From NCBI GenBank assembly GCA_012862575.1, contig BLSF01000033.1:372001-436000 (forward strand): a stretch of DNA of 64,000 nucleotides. The letters run 5' to 3'. Every line of letters starts with the position of its first letter. Within the stretch, counting starts at the first letter, position 1. Source of the DNA: Parietichytrium sp. I65-24A. Its lineage: Eukaryota; Sar; Bigyra; Thraustochytrida; Thraustochytriidae. A program made the position numbers and the translations under genes. Below, one piece after another: positions 8,901 through 17,297 of the stretch. The notes beneath the pieces were generated by a model that had not been told where the DNA came from, did not search any database, and was given only the letters and a program-made list of their open reading frames with translations.

Positions 8901-10595
8901 CGACTCGTTAGAAGGAATGCTGATACTTGAGTCGTCAATTGCAAGACCCTCGCTCTTGTACAGAGCAAGCTCGGCCTGGAACACTTTGCGATTGAAGATA
9001 GACTGCAAACTTTCGTTCGTAAAGTTGATGAGGAGCTGCTCAAAGTCGTTCTTCGCAAACACCTCAAATCCAAATATGTCCAGGACCCCGATGAAAGGCA
9101 GGTTCTTTGCAGACGAGTCTCCGGCCAGGCCCGAATTGATTCGCTTGTTGATGTGGTCCCACAATTTTTGATAGATGTTCTTTGCAATGGCATCTCTCGC
9201 ATAGCACGCTGCGGTCTTTGAGCGGTGAACGACGATAGAGTTCCCGCGCGTCTCGACTTTGCGCTCCAACAAAAGGCTCTCGAGATTTTCGGCTGTGATC
9301 CCCAGGAGCTGGGCAGCAAATTCGATCGGGTCATACCCCGACTCGATCTCGAACGGCTTGGCAATGTCTCCCTCTGAGGTCGTCTTGTCCACAAAAGCAA
9401 TGTTACCAAGATGCAGTACAGCTGCTACCAATTTATATATCTCGAGACATTCACCAGGGTGGAACCCAGAGTCGAGAAAGGCTTGCTCTAGATCGATAAA
9501 CTTTTCCTGCATTAGAATGCTGTTCCCGGTCTCCTGCTGCATCTCACCGAGAGAGACATATTCTTGTGTGATTGAGGAGAGGGGGACCAGATACCTAAAG
9601 CCTTTGTCCTTCAAGCGGTCGAGAAACAGGGCTTGACGGACAGCATCATCGATGCCCGCTTGTAGCATGTAGAATATTTTGAAGTTTTGCTCTCCGAGAG
9701 GCCGGTTCGTGACACGACTGCGCTCCAAAAGATAGGTCGTCATTCCACCACCAGCGATGGAGAAGCTTGCGGGTGTTCCGATCTCTGTTGCGACCTGCTG
9801 GAAGTTGATCCGTAAAAGTTTGCCAAACCGTGAGGAATTGTCATTTCGGAGAGTTTTTGCATTTCCGAATGCTTCCATGATAGAGCTATTATTCACCAAC
9901 CGCTTGTTCAGGTCGCTGGTGCCACCTGCCGCGTTCGCTCGCGCCACCAAATGCGCCAACACCTTCTTGCTTGCCTCCGTCTTGCCTGCACCACTTTCTC
10001 CGGATGCGATGATGGTCTGATTCGCAAACTCAGCAAAGCTTTGCGACTTCTTCTTCCGGTTATCTGCGGCAAAGCTCATCTGCGAGTATGCGAATTCAGC
10101 GATTGCGTAAGCTGACGGCTGCGACTGCACCGATGGCTTGCCGACGTCGACCTTGTCTGCGAGCTCTCTCATTGGGTTCACTGACACCAGCACCGGCCCG
10201 ATGAATGTTCCGAAGCGGTTCGCGTCCGCTCGACGCTCCAGATACTCGAGAATGCAGGGCTCGTTCAGGTGGCGTAGCGACGTCATGTCCGCGGACTCGG
10301 TCCCAGAATCTTCGTTGGCCGGGTACACAGATCTCTGCCTCAAATCCACCAGCTCCGACTGCGATTTGCCGTTGATGCGCACCGTGAGGAAGATCCCCGA
10401 GTGCTCGATCACCACGCACTTCTTCCACACGCTCTCGGACGACGTGGACACCCACGCCTGCTGGTTCGGCTTGAGCATGTACAGCTGCCGCTCATTCTCC
10501 TCCATACCCTGGTAACCGCCCGTACCGGTCGCCCGTCGCCCGCCATTAGGACGGTTCGCCTTCGCGCTCTTGCCCGCCTTACCGCTGCTCTTCAT
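5985..10595 (-). CDS. Myosin heavy chain with zinc-ribbon and PX-like tail
   Basis: A single open frame encodes 1,536 residues from ATG 10595. An SH3-like N-terminus (about 45-95) precedes a full motor domain: P-loop GESGAGKT at 199-206, switch I NDNSSRFGK, and switch II LDIFGFE. IQ-like segments follow (KVESAVRGFLGK), then a charged coiled coil (about 900-1010). The tail has two CxxC pairs (CTEC, CQNC; about 1265-1290), as in a zinc ribbon, then a PX-like phosphoinositide-binding region (VIKCTIHDLEVLHKKL with FPKP, about 1320-1400) interrupted by a proline run. The family moves on actin using ATP; a PX-type tail suggests vesicle or endosome cargo (inference). Near the 3' end a GGTAAGC could be a splice donor, so the last few residues are uncertain. 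The 5' leader is GA-rich. Confidence 0.9.
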   Translation of the reverse strand: MKSSGKAGKSAKANRPNGGRRATGTGGYQGMEENERQLYMLKPNQQAWVSTSSESVWKKCVVIEHSGIFLTVRINGKSQSELVDLRQRSVYPANEDSGTESADMTSLRHLNEPCILEYLERRADANRFGTFIGPVLVSVNPMRELADKVDVGKPSVQSQPSAYAIAEFAYSQMSFAADNRKKKSQSFAEFANQTIIASGESGAGKTEASKKVLAHLVARANAAGGTSDLNKRLVNNSSIMEAFGNAKTLRNDNSSRFGKLLRINFQQVATEIGTPASFSIAGGGMTTYLLERSRVTNRPLGEQNFKIFYMLQAGIDDAVRQALFLDRLKDKGFRYLVPLSSITQEYVSLGEMQQETGNSILMQEKFIDLEQAFLDSGFHPGECLEIYKLVAAVLHLGNIAFVDKTTSEGDIAKPFEIESGYDPIEFAAQLLGITAENLESLLLERKVETRGNSIVVHRSKTAACYARDAIAKNIYQKLWDHINKRINSGLAGDSSAKNLPFIGVLDIFGFEVFAKNDFEQLLINFTNESLQSIFNRKVFQAELALYKSEGLAIDDSSISIPSNESAMELLAGKLKSINSHDRDYKDAILVDLDQMSREFKPSDDKLLALYQAKFADHPNFVKVPPKSRHEQFVVKHYAGEVAYTIGNFIEKNDDELPKEFNKLFSTSKNKILQRAFKQRKPSSPASSLRSSKPKQTIVKAFRDQIQEMLNMLEATSCFFIRCVKPSKDKFRADSNWFNRRYVSHQLKHLSIPQTAQVLRAGLPTRIPFAELVESYSLALPKEARSVLNSRKDDKLFASALLWAFKIDPSKYKIGHTKVFFKAGDITILDKVLHQAQLWSVSKDPKVLKKRARVAKRFRQYYARLMWRRAFVKVSAQVHFMKMLEQRRESAIKVESAVRGFLGKAELRRRQETNRKVREENARKKRQEEEERRQQEEERKKVLDALAAQKLNQFKAQASMRKRSTLERKNSRHQQETLKKKESLARQMTLTKNSPPEISGVFSPEDIESDTDDETSTSGDSTETSTDSEDEVDIPPKRMTARLSQKEEKKHLERVVTNIEKEAKDYAVQEATLRRSKGRKVSEAEMAKLQQKHEERLMKEAAEFEALRQHDEDLREDYLEQLKTGATKAVDWMLGRKPTTQQVGRRLSSTVSKHTDFKETVKMMRQTPYMESKLRQVNEETKGANKSSNTLTRKATITGEEVYRVNEAEVESPKKSAQLMAEQLQRLVDRGEIGGDELANILENLATAMKRKSRTTHSDRSDKGFQGVPVVCTECREENNTSNGIVCQNCGSLLPVSVIQQPDYFRKPDEEDWAGHEAAALQYQGGKIFVRVSEQTNMYYEDFEEVTLFAIECAWQKKPAGIAHTRWVIKCTIHDLEVLHKKLHKEGRKSFKDPSLLPKVFPKPASMAKKNGKKGRYSVAKALRLSLRKLPPPPPMPMPSPKLRGRSSGASTTLRRDRVTNEQVASDIQDWLTGIVNAAREANKFASDKGATNIVFRGAFSTFFQVDKNVKAYHAARKNGKGANYAKAKVSPKTANF

Positions 10596-10615
10596 CTCTC
10601 CTTTTTCCTCTCTCC

Positions 10616-10970
10616 TCTCGGTTCTCCTGTTCCCTTTTGCCCTTTTCCCTTTTTCCCTTTAAGCTCTGTACAACCTGTGCGCGGCCCGCGCCGCGAGAAG
10701 CAAGAGTGGAAGGGAGGGAGCAGGTGTGGGGTCCCCGCCGAGGACCTTGTGAGTGCGCGGAAGACTCACTTTGTGTTGTTTGTGAGTGTGTCTCTGTCTC
10801 TCTCTCTCTCTCTCTTTTCTTTTTTTTTTTTTTTCTACTTTCGTTCTTTTTCTCTCTCTCTCTCTCTCTCTCTGCCGCTCGCTCTTCCTGAAGCGTGTAT
10901 TAATGGTTTGTGGTAGGAGGGGCTATTCGGTCCGGGGATTGAGAGTGAGTGAGAGAGAGAGAGAGAGTGT
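10616..10970. repeat. CT/TTT-rich low-complexity tract in the myosin upstream region
   Basis: Long pyrimidine runs ((CT)n at about 10797-10814 and 10852-10873, T-run at 10820-10834) lie just upstream of the myosin start. On the sense strand of that gene they are GA/A-rich. A purine run (10950-10967) follows on the plus strand. Confidence 0.8.
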
Positions 10971-12383
10971 GTGCGTCTACTGAGTTCTATTGGGCCTATA
11001 AATAGTGTTAATCGGTTAGTGGATTGGCGTAGCTAGACGGAGAATGGCTTATTGCTAGCACAATGTGTAGCAGGAGTGGGTAAAAGGCTCTTTCTCATTC
11101 GTAGAAGGTGGATAGTGATGTAGTTAGGAGTCGGGTTTCCGGCATCCTTCCTCCTCCCGTACCGCTCCGGACATAGCTATACTACACTTTGAGATAGGAG
11201 GGGGGATAGGGGCCGTGGGCGGAGAGGTGTGTGCAGTTGCGGTGTTGTGTTAGTGATTGTTATACAAAGGGATAGCAGTGCGACGGATGAGGTGCCGTAG
11301 GAAAGGGTACCCACGCGTATAGGCTATCAGGTAGGAGTGGGAGAGTATTGGGGTACGGAAGGACAAGTGTGTGTGCTATGGGGTTGCTAATGCATTCGGT
11401 AGAAGAGTTTCCGAGAGTCTTACTCTGGAGTTGGATGTAGATGGCAGTGAATTACAAATACCAATTCATTCATTTGAACAGTTGGCTGTTTCATTTGACG
11501 CGTTTGGACGCATCGAATGCTGGAAAATGAAGATGAAGGAAACTGTTTCCATCTTTTGCTGTCAAGTTAATCGAAGGAATCTCGCTGCAAGTCTGGGACC
11601 GCGGCCGCGCTCTTCTGACACCTCCTGACCGTCGAAGACGTACTGAAGGTTTTCTGAAGTCGAACGATTGCATGGTTTCCAGTTTCCAGTTTGCAATGTT
11701 TGCAACGTTTGCAATGCGGCATTCTTACTGTCAACTGACTGACACCGCTGACACTCTCCGCACCGGCAAAAGGTGGAATGAACTCCAATCAATCGGTCTG
11801 CTGCCTGTCACCACTGGCTCACTGACATCTTCGTGCGAGAATAATGTGGTGTGCACGTGCTTCTATGCCGGCTAGCTAGATAGGGGCTGGCTCGCTGGCC
11901 CGCTGTTGAGAGATGTCGAGAGCGAGCGAGTGACGATTGGCAAACTCTGCTATAGATTGTGGCCGCTCTTTTTATCTTTGATCTACTATTACTGTCAAAT
12001 AGAATCGGAGTCCATCCTTTTCTTCCGCAGAGATGCGTTGTCACGATGTGCCATGAAGTCGGGCTGGGTGAGCACTGCTTTGCACAAAGCAGACTGCAAG
12101 CAGTCTCTTTTTTGAGACGCGTTCTCATGTCGGACGCGTGGAGGCAGGCACGTGTAGCTGGCTCCAAAAATTCATCACAATTTGAGACTGTCCTTGAGAT
12201 TGACGATGACTATTCATATCGTTCCACACGAGATTCGCCACCTAGCTACTAGCTTTAGCAACAGCGAGGTAGGAAGACGTGTGACGAACAAAAATTTGCG
12301 AGATACAAAAAAAAACGGCCCAACGCTAATACAGTGGCAAATAAACAGAAAGGAAAATTGAAAGATGAGTCGAATTTGATTTC
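10971..12383. other. Intergenic region, no supported gene
   Basis: No frame here looks like a conserved protein. The stretch includes reversed GCAAAC-type repeats (TTTGCAACGTTTGCAATG, about 11691-11715) and a duplicated TGACTGACACCGCTGACAC block (about 11731-11752). A short open frame on the plus strand (11371-11628, 85 residues) has no recognisable features. The far end is the 3' flank of the downstream minus-strand gene. Confidence 0.5.
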
Positions 12384-14612
12384 TTACTTGTAGCCTTCAC
12401 TTTTGCTCGCCACCTCATTAATGATCGAGCACCACTTGTCAGCGGTGTAATGCAGCTTGCTGACATCAATAGTCTGCAGTGCGCGGTTGCGCAGCAAGCA
12501 CTTCCCATCCACCCAAACGTCAGTCACCTGATGCCTGTTAGTGGCGTAGACAATATGGGACGCAACCGTGTAGGTTGGAATGGAGGTGATGTCTGAGAGA
12601 TCGATAGCAATCATATCGGCTTGTTTGCCGATTTCTATGGATCCACATTTGTCAGCCACTCCCAAGGCTTTGGCCCCGTTAATGGTGGCCATGCGAATCG
12701 CGTTCTCTGCTGGAAGTGACTGTGGGTCCTTGGAGACTCCCTTGGCCAAAATGGCTGCAAGTTTCATCTCCGCAAACATATCCAGCGAGTTGTTACTAGA
12801 TGCGCCATCGGTTCCGAGACACACATTCACGCCGGCGTCAGAGAGCTTCGCCACAGGACAGAAGCCGCTTGCAAGCTTGAGGTTCGAGGTTGGGCAATGG
12901 ACAACGCTTGATTTCCGCTCCGCCAGCAAGGCGATCTCTTCATCAGTGAGATGGCACATGTGCGCAGCTACGAGGCGATGATCCACACATCCAAGATCCA
13001 CAAGGTTCTTGAGCGGTCTGCAAGCCTTTGCGCACTGGTGGCAGAACTGGCTCTCGCGTTTTCCAAGCTCTGAGTCCTTCACCTCGCGCTCTGTCTCGTG
13101 AAGATGGATGTGGAAAGGCAGATCGTACTCTTTGGCCAGAGCGAAAGCGCTGAGAATATTCTCTTCGGAGACCGTATAGGTGCTGTGGGGGGCGCTGGTG
13201 AACTTGATCCTTGGGGAATATTTGTGTCCTTCAAACATCTCCCGCGCTTTTTCGAGGTAGTGAGCTGCATTTGTCGCGTAGTTGGATGGGAAGTCCAGCA
13301 TCACGCCACCGATAAAGGCGCGGATGCCCGTCTCGTCCGCAGTCTCAGCTGCAGCACCGCCGAAAAAGTACATGTCCGAGTAGCAAGTAGTTCCCCCTTT
13401 GATGAACTCTGCGCATGCGAGACGGGTTCCGTCGCGCACAAATTCGTCCGAAACACACTTGACCTCAGCTGGCCAAATCCTTTGGGTGAGCCACAAAGTA
13501 AGATCCATGTCGTCGCCAAACCCGCGCATGAAAACCATAGGGGCGTGGGTATGTGCATTGATCAAGCCAGGCATCAGAGCCGAGTCCGGCAGACGGATGA
13601 CTTCCAGCTGATCTGTCGAAAACATGCCGTACTTTGCATCCGCCTCCGTAGAAGGTAAGATGTCCATTATTTTACCATCGAGGAACACAACGGCGTGGTT
13701 GTCCAAAACGGCATTCTCCGAGTTCACCGTCAAGATGTGGCGAGCGTGGATGACCTTGTCGCACTTGATCTTCTCAGGGCCTTTTTCCTTGGCGGAAGCC
13801 CCAGCTCCGTGGTCACCGACCTCGGAGGCGGGCTCCTTGAGGGCGGCCAAAACCTCCGGGTAAGATTTGAAGTGTTTCAGCACAAGATGGACTGCGTTCT
13901 CGATTTTGGGCTTGTTTTTGGCTTGCTCAGCATAGAACTCTTCCATGGAGAGCTTTGGTCCAATGCCGTTCGCCATATTGTCCACGATGGTCAGCATTGC
14001 ATACGGAATCCCAAGCTCTTTCGCAATTGTGGCCTCGTGGGCTGCCGTCATGCCCACAACATCCCCAAACTGAGACATGAAGCGGATCTCAGACTTGGTC
14101 TCGAAACGCGGCCCGAGAGAGTTCATGTACACGCCGCCATCAAGTGGTCGCATGTCGCCTTGAAACAACGCATTGAGAATTTCTTGGCGCATGACCGGGT
14201 TGATCTCTGGGATGCAATGTGCGCGGTGGTCTTCAAAAGTAGAAAGAATCTTGTAAAAACAGAAAAAGTCGTCTGGAACCATCATAGACCCCATCCCAAT
14301 ATGAACCTTCATCGACCCCACCGAACAGACCGCCACCACTGCGGCTGCGTCCAGCACTTTAAACGCCTGCATGAGGGCCCTGTAGTTGACCAGGTGCGGC
14401 GGCGAGTACTCTTTCTCCACATCGCACCCATGCCTTTGCACGAACACCAATTTCACCTTCGAAGACAAGTCCCCGACGAAAGCTTTCACCTTGCCAAACT
14501 CCGTGTCCACCACGGTCTCATCTTTCGCGATCGTCCTGATCATCGTGCTCTTCAGCAGGCCGCTTCCCCCCACAACACCCAGCACCAGCTGACCTTCATT
14601 CCCGCTTGCCAT
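12384..14612 (-). CDS. Fused methylthioinosine/purine nucleoside phosphorylase - MTA/SAH deaminase
   Basis: One 742-residue frame without introns. Residues 1-260 are an MTAP/PNP-family phosphorylase: GGSG at 15-18, RHG at 60-62, GPRFET at 168-173. At 210-212 it reads V-D-N, where human MTAP has V-T-D of its adenine-binding loop and the Pseudomonas methylthioinosine phosphorylase has V-V-N, so a 6-oxopurine substrate is favoured. Residues about 283-742 form an amidohydrolase of the MTA/SAH deaminase (MtaD) type with metal ligands HTH (354-356), HLHE (503-506), a His near 551 and Asp602. The two steps would turn 5'-methylthioadenosine into methylthioinosine and then hypoxanthine plus methylthioribose-1-phosphate for methionine salvage. 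A Gly/Ala/Lys linker separates them. The sense-strand leader is GA-rich. Confidence 0.88.
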   Translation of the reverse strand: MASGNEGQLVLGVVGGSGLLKSTMIRTIAKDETVVDTEFGKVKAFVGDLSSKVKLVFVQRHGCDVEKEYSPPHLVNYRALMQAFKVLDAAAVVAVCSVGSMKVHIGMGSMMVPDDFFCFYKILSTFEDHRAHCIPEINPVMRQEILNALFQGDMRPLDGGVYMNSLGPRFETKSEIRFMSQFGDVVGMTAAHEATIAKELGIPYAMLTIVDNMANGIGPKLSMEEFYAEQAKNKPKIENAVHLVLKHFKSYPEVLAALKEPASEVGDHGAGASAKEKGPEKIKCDKVIHARHILTVNSENAVLDNHAVVFLDGKIMDILPSTEADAKYGMFSTDQLEVIRLPDSALMPGLINAHTHAPMVFMRGFGDDMDLTLWLTQRIWPAEVKCVSDEFVRDGTRLACAEFIKGGTTCYSDMYFFGGAAAETADETGIRAFIGGVMLDFPSNYATNAAHYLEKAREMFEGHKYSPRIKFTSAPHSTYTVSEENILSAFALAKEYDLPFHIHLHETEREVKDSELGKRESQFCHQCAKACRPLKNLVDLGCVDHRLVAAHMCHLTDEEIALLAERKSSVVHCPTSNLKLASGFCPVAKLSDAGVNVCLGTDGASSNNSLDMFAEMKLAAILAKGVSKDPQSLPAENAIRMATINGAKALGVADKCGSIEIGKQADMIAIDLSDITSIPTYTVASHIVYATNRHQVTDVWVDGKCLLRNRALQTIDVSKLHYTADKWCSIINEVASKSEGYK

Positions 14613-15358
14613 CTTGCACTCTGCTCTCTCTCTCTCTCTCTGCTGCTCTTCCTTTTCTCCTTCCTCTCCTATTTTCGTCGAGAGATTTCCACGGAGTCTC
14701 TTTCACAGTGGAACTCTGCGAATCTCTGCGAGTACCAAGTATGTGATGTGTGGAGATAGATAGATGTGTGGAGAGAGTGCATCGCACCGAGGAGGTTAGC
14801 GAATTCGTAGCGCAATTAGCATAAGGTCATCTATCGATATTAGTTCTCTCGACTAGCTAGCTAGCTAGTTCTCCACTCACAATACACTCGCCATAGTATT
14901 GTGACGGCGCTGGGTTCTTGAGGAGAAACAGTTCCACTCTAAAGAACCGGCCCCGCAAAACGCATCAACTACGACATCCTCGAACACATCTCAGAGCACG
15001 CAGCACATCGCAGAACACGTGGCCAACTTGGCGCACCAGGCGCGCTTACAGTCCCATACTGCCTGGCTACGGGCTTCCTTACCCTCATACTACCACTATC
15101 AGGTAGCAGCTCACTAAGACCGATATAGAGAGCTCGGTAGGGTAAGGAGAGTAGAAGGGAAAAGAGCGTTCTATGACAGGTAGCGAACTTCTACCGTGGC
15201 CGCGGACACATCCGAGTCAGCGCGTACTGTAGAGTACCGTAGTAACAGTGCGACTGACATAGTGACATAAGTGCGGAGCATACGTAGAAGCGAAACTTGC
15301 GAAACTCGCGAAACTTGCGAAACTCATAGAGTTGATAGAGGGAAAGGAGAGGAGGACG
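14613..15358. promoter_or_regulatory. Divergent intergenic promoter region
   Basis: This 746-base gap separates two genes that point away from each other, so it must hold both promoters. It contains a (CT)n run next to the minus-strand start (14621-14640) and, next to the plus-strand start, two 18-base copies of a GCGAAACTT/GCGAAACTC pair (15288-15326) followed by a GA-rich leader. No TATA box stands out. Confidence 0.5.
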
Positions 15359-16381
15359 ATGGGCGTTTCGGATCGACTGGGACCAGAAGGTCAGGTGGCG
15401 GTATCCGCGGCGGGAATATACTTTTTCTACCTGTACTATGGTGTGCTGCAAGAGCGCATTTACAAGCCGGACCCGGAGACTGGGGACAAATTTGGGTCGA
15501 CCTTGTTCTTGCTGACGGTGCAGTGCCTGTTCAACTTTGTGCTTGGAGCAGTGGCTTTGGCCCTGACGAGATCTGGAACGGCCAAGCCGGCAGGGGAAGT
15601 TGCGCAGAAAAGCCCACTTCCGTTCTCGCATAGCGGGTCTCTCTGGCTCGGAGCTATCTCTCTGAGCTACATCACCGCGATGTTTTGCTCGAATGGCGCG
15701 CTCAAATTCGTGTCGTACCCGCTTCAAGCACTTGCAAAGTCATGCAAAATGGTGCCTGTCATGGTCGCAAACGTTGTGGTGGGGAAGAACAGCTATTCGT
15801 GGATGGAGTACGCCGTGGTCTTCTTGATCACTGGTGGAGTTGTGTACTTCCAGCTGGGGGACTCCAAAAAGAGCTTCTCGGAAGGGAATACGATGTACGG
15901 AATGTTCCTGCTCCTTGCGTCCCTCACCTTGGACGGTTTCACATCCTCGAACCAGAAGCTCTTTTCAGGAGAGTTCAAACCATCCGGCCATTACATGATG
16001 ATGCAGATGAACCTTTGGTCTCTCATTTTTCTTGCACCTGCGCTCTTGGCCACAGGAGATGGCGTGAGCGGCCTGAGTTATTGCCTTGACCACCCTCAAA
16101 CCATGTACGATGTAGTCATGTTTTCAATCTGCAGCGCTATCGGGCAGCAATTCATCTTTTACTGCGTTGTTGGCCCAGGGCCTCTTGTTTGCACCACCAT
16201 CACCACAACTCGCAAGTTCTTCACTGTTCTGTTGTCCATCTTGTGGTACCCAGAAAACGATCTTACTACCACGCAGTGGCAAGCTGTGGCCATGGTTTTC
16301 GCAGGGCTAGTATTGGAGCTTGTACACCAGCGCCACAGCAAAAAGCACTCAAAAGCCAGTGCGCCCAAAAAGACGGAATGA
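15359..16381 (+). CDS. SLC35B1-type ER nucleotide(-sugar) transporter
   Basis: The first in-frame ATG (15359) gives a 340-residue membrane protein of the drug/metabolite transporter superfamily, close to SLC35B1/UDP-galactose transporter homologue 1. Visible hallmarks are YGVLQERIY near the N-terminus, NGALKFVSYPLQALAKSCKM after the third helix, and TTTRKFFTVLLS near the end, with about ten hydrophobic segments. The C-terminus is KKTE, a textbook KKXX retrieval signal, so it should sit in the ER membrane. SLC35B1 has been described as an ATP/ADP exchanger feeding the ER and earlier as a UDP-sugar carrier; the sequence alone cannot choose. There is no intron and the leader is purine-rich (AGGGAAAGGAGAGGAGGACG). 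Confidence 0.93.
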   Translation: MGVSDRLGPEGQVAVSAAGIYFFYLYYGVLQERIYKPDPETGDKFGSTLFLLTVQCLFNFVLGAVALALTRSGTAKPAGEVAQKSPLPFSHSGSLWLGAISLSYITAMFCSNGALKFVSYPLQALAKSCKMVPVMVANVVVGKNSYSWMEYAVVFLITGGVVYFQLGDSKKSFSEGNTMYGMFLLLASLTLDGFTSSNQKLFSGEFKPSGHYMMMQMNLWSLIFLAPALLATGDGVSGLSYCLDHPQTMYDVVMFSICSAIGQQFIFYCVVGPGPLVCTTITTTRKFFTVLLSILWYPENDLTTTQWQAVAMVFAGLVLELVHQRHSKKHSKASAPKKTE

Positions 16382-17297
16382 TGCACTCATTTTCTCAGAG
16401 ATCGTCGGAATAGGAAAAGTGGAGTGGATGCGCAACTCCAAATGAATACAATGAGATTTAGGATACCAGTACATGTCGAATTAATACGCTTCTCCTGTGG
16501 CTCGCGTGAGGCTCTTTCTTTTGTTCTGCGATAGGAGCCCTTCTTTGACACTCAGGTACTCCATGAAGGTCGCTTCTCCATGCCGCCGACCGTCTCGTTT
16601 TCTTCGAACGCATCAACAGCTGCCTAGCGCTGGTCAGCCAAGCCATGCCAAGCCACCAACGTAAACCTGAGAGGCGTGTAACTCACAGTCAGCCCAGCTC
16701 TTCAACCCGCCAGCTTTCGAACGCTCTGTTTGGCCATTTCATCTCCTCCTCTTCTTGAAAGCTTTTGACTTCAAATTACTTTCTGACGTAAACTGACGTA
16801 AACGATCGAAGAAATTGCACTTCTCAGTTCATGCAAACCTGAAATGTTTATCGGGAGACCGGGAGAATGAGCATCATTTTCCAAACATCAAGAGCATTGA
16901 ACATTGATTGCAGATAGAGTGAGTTGTTGTGAGTCCTGATTCCATCCGCATCCATCTCTCGACTTGTTTCAACACAATCTAAACAGTTTAATCTCTGGAA
17001 ATTGGAAATAAATAACACGAAAAATGAATTAACAAAATCCTCGGTCACTGCGATACTGCGATACTGGTGTTGCGCTTCGCACACCTTCTGAACCCTTACA
17101 ATGATGCGCTAACTGCGCAATAGTAGTACCCCACGTTCAAAGAGTACAACGGAGTCACTTGGGGGGAAAGCAATTAGGACCAGCTAGCTAGAACAGGAGC
17201 TCATTCTGGTGGCGAGTGCCTTTGTTTCACAGCGAAAGTGAGAACTCGGAGAGAGTACTCTGAACGCAGTACGCGTGGTGTGACGTGAAAAGGGAAG
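16382..17297. other. Intergenic region, no supported gene
   Basis: I see no frame with recognisable protein content on either strand. It holds the 3' flank of the transporter gene and the upstream region of the LRR gene. Confidence 0.5.

Noticed and set aside
11371-11628. 85-residue plus-strand open frame
   Set aside because: No domain, signal or repeat; length expected by chance.
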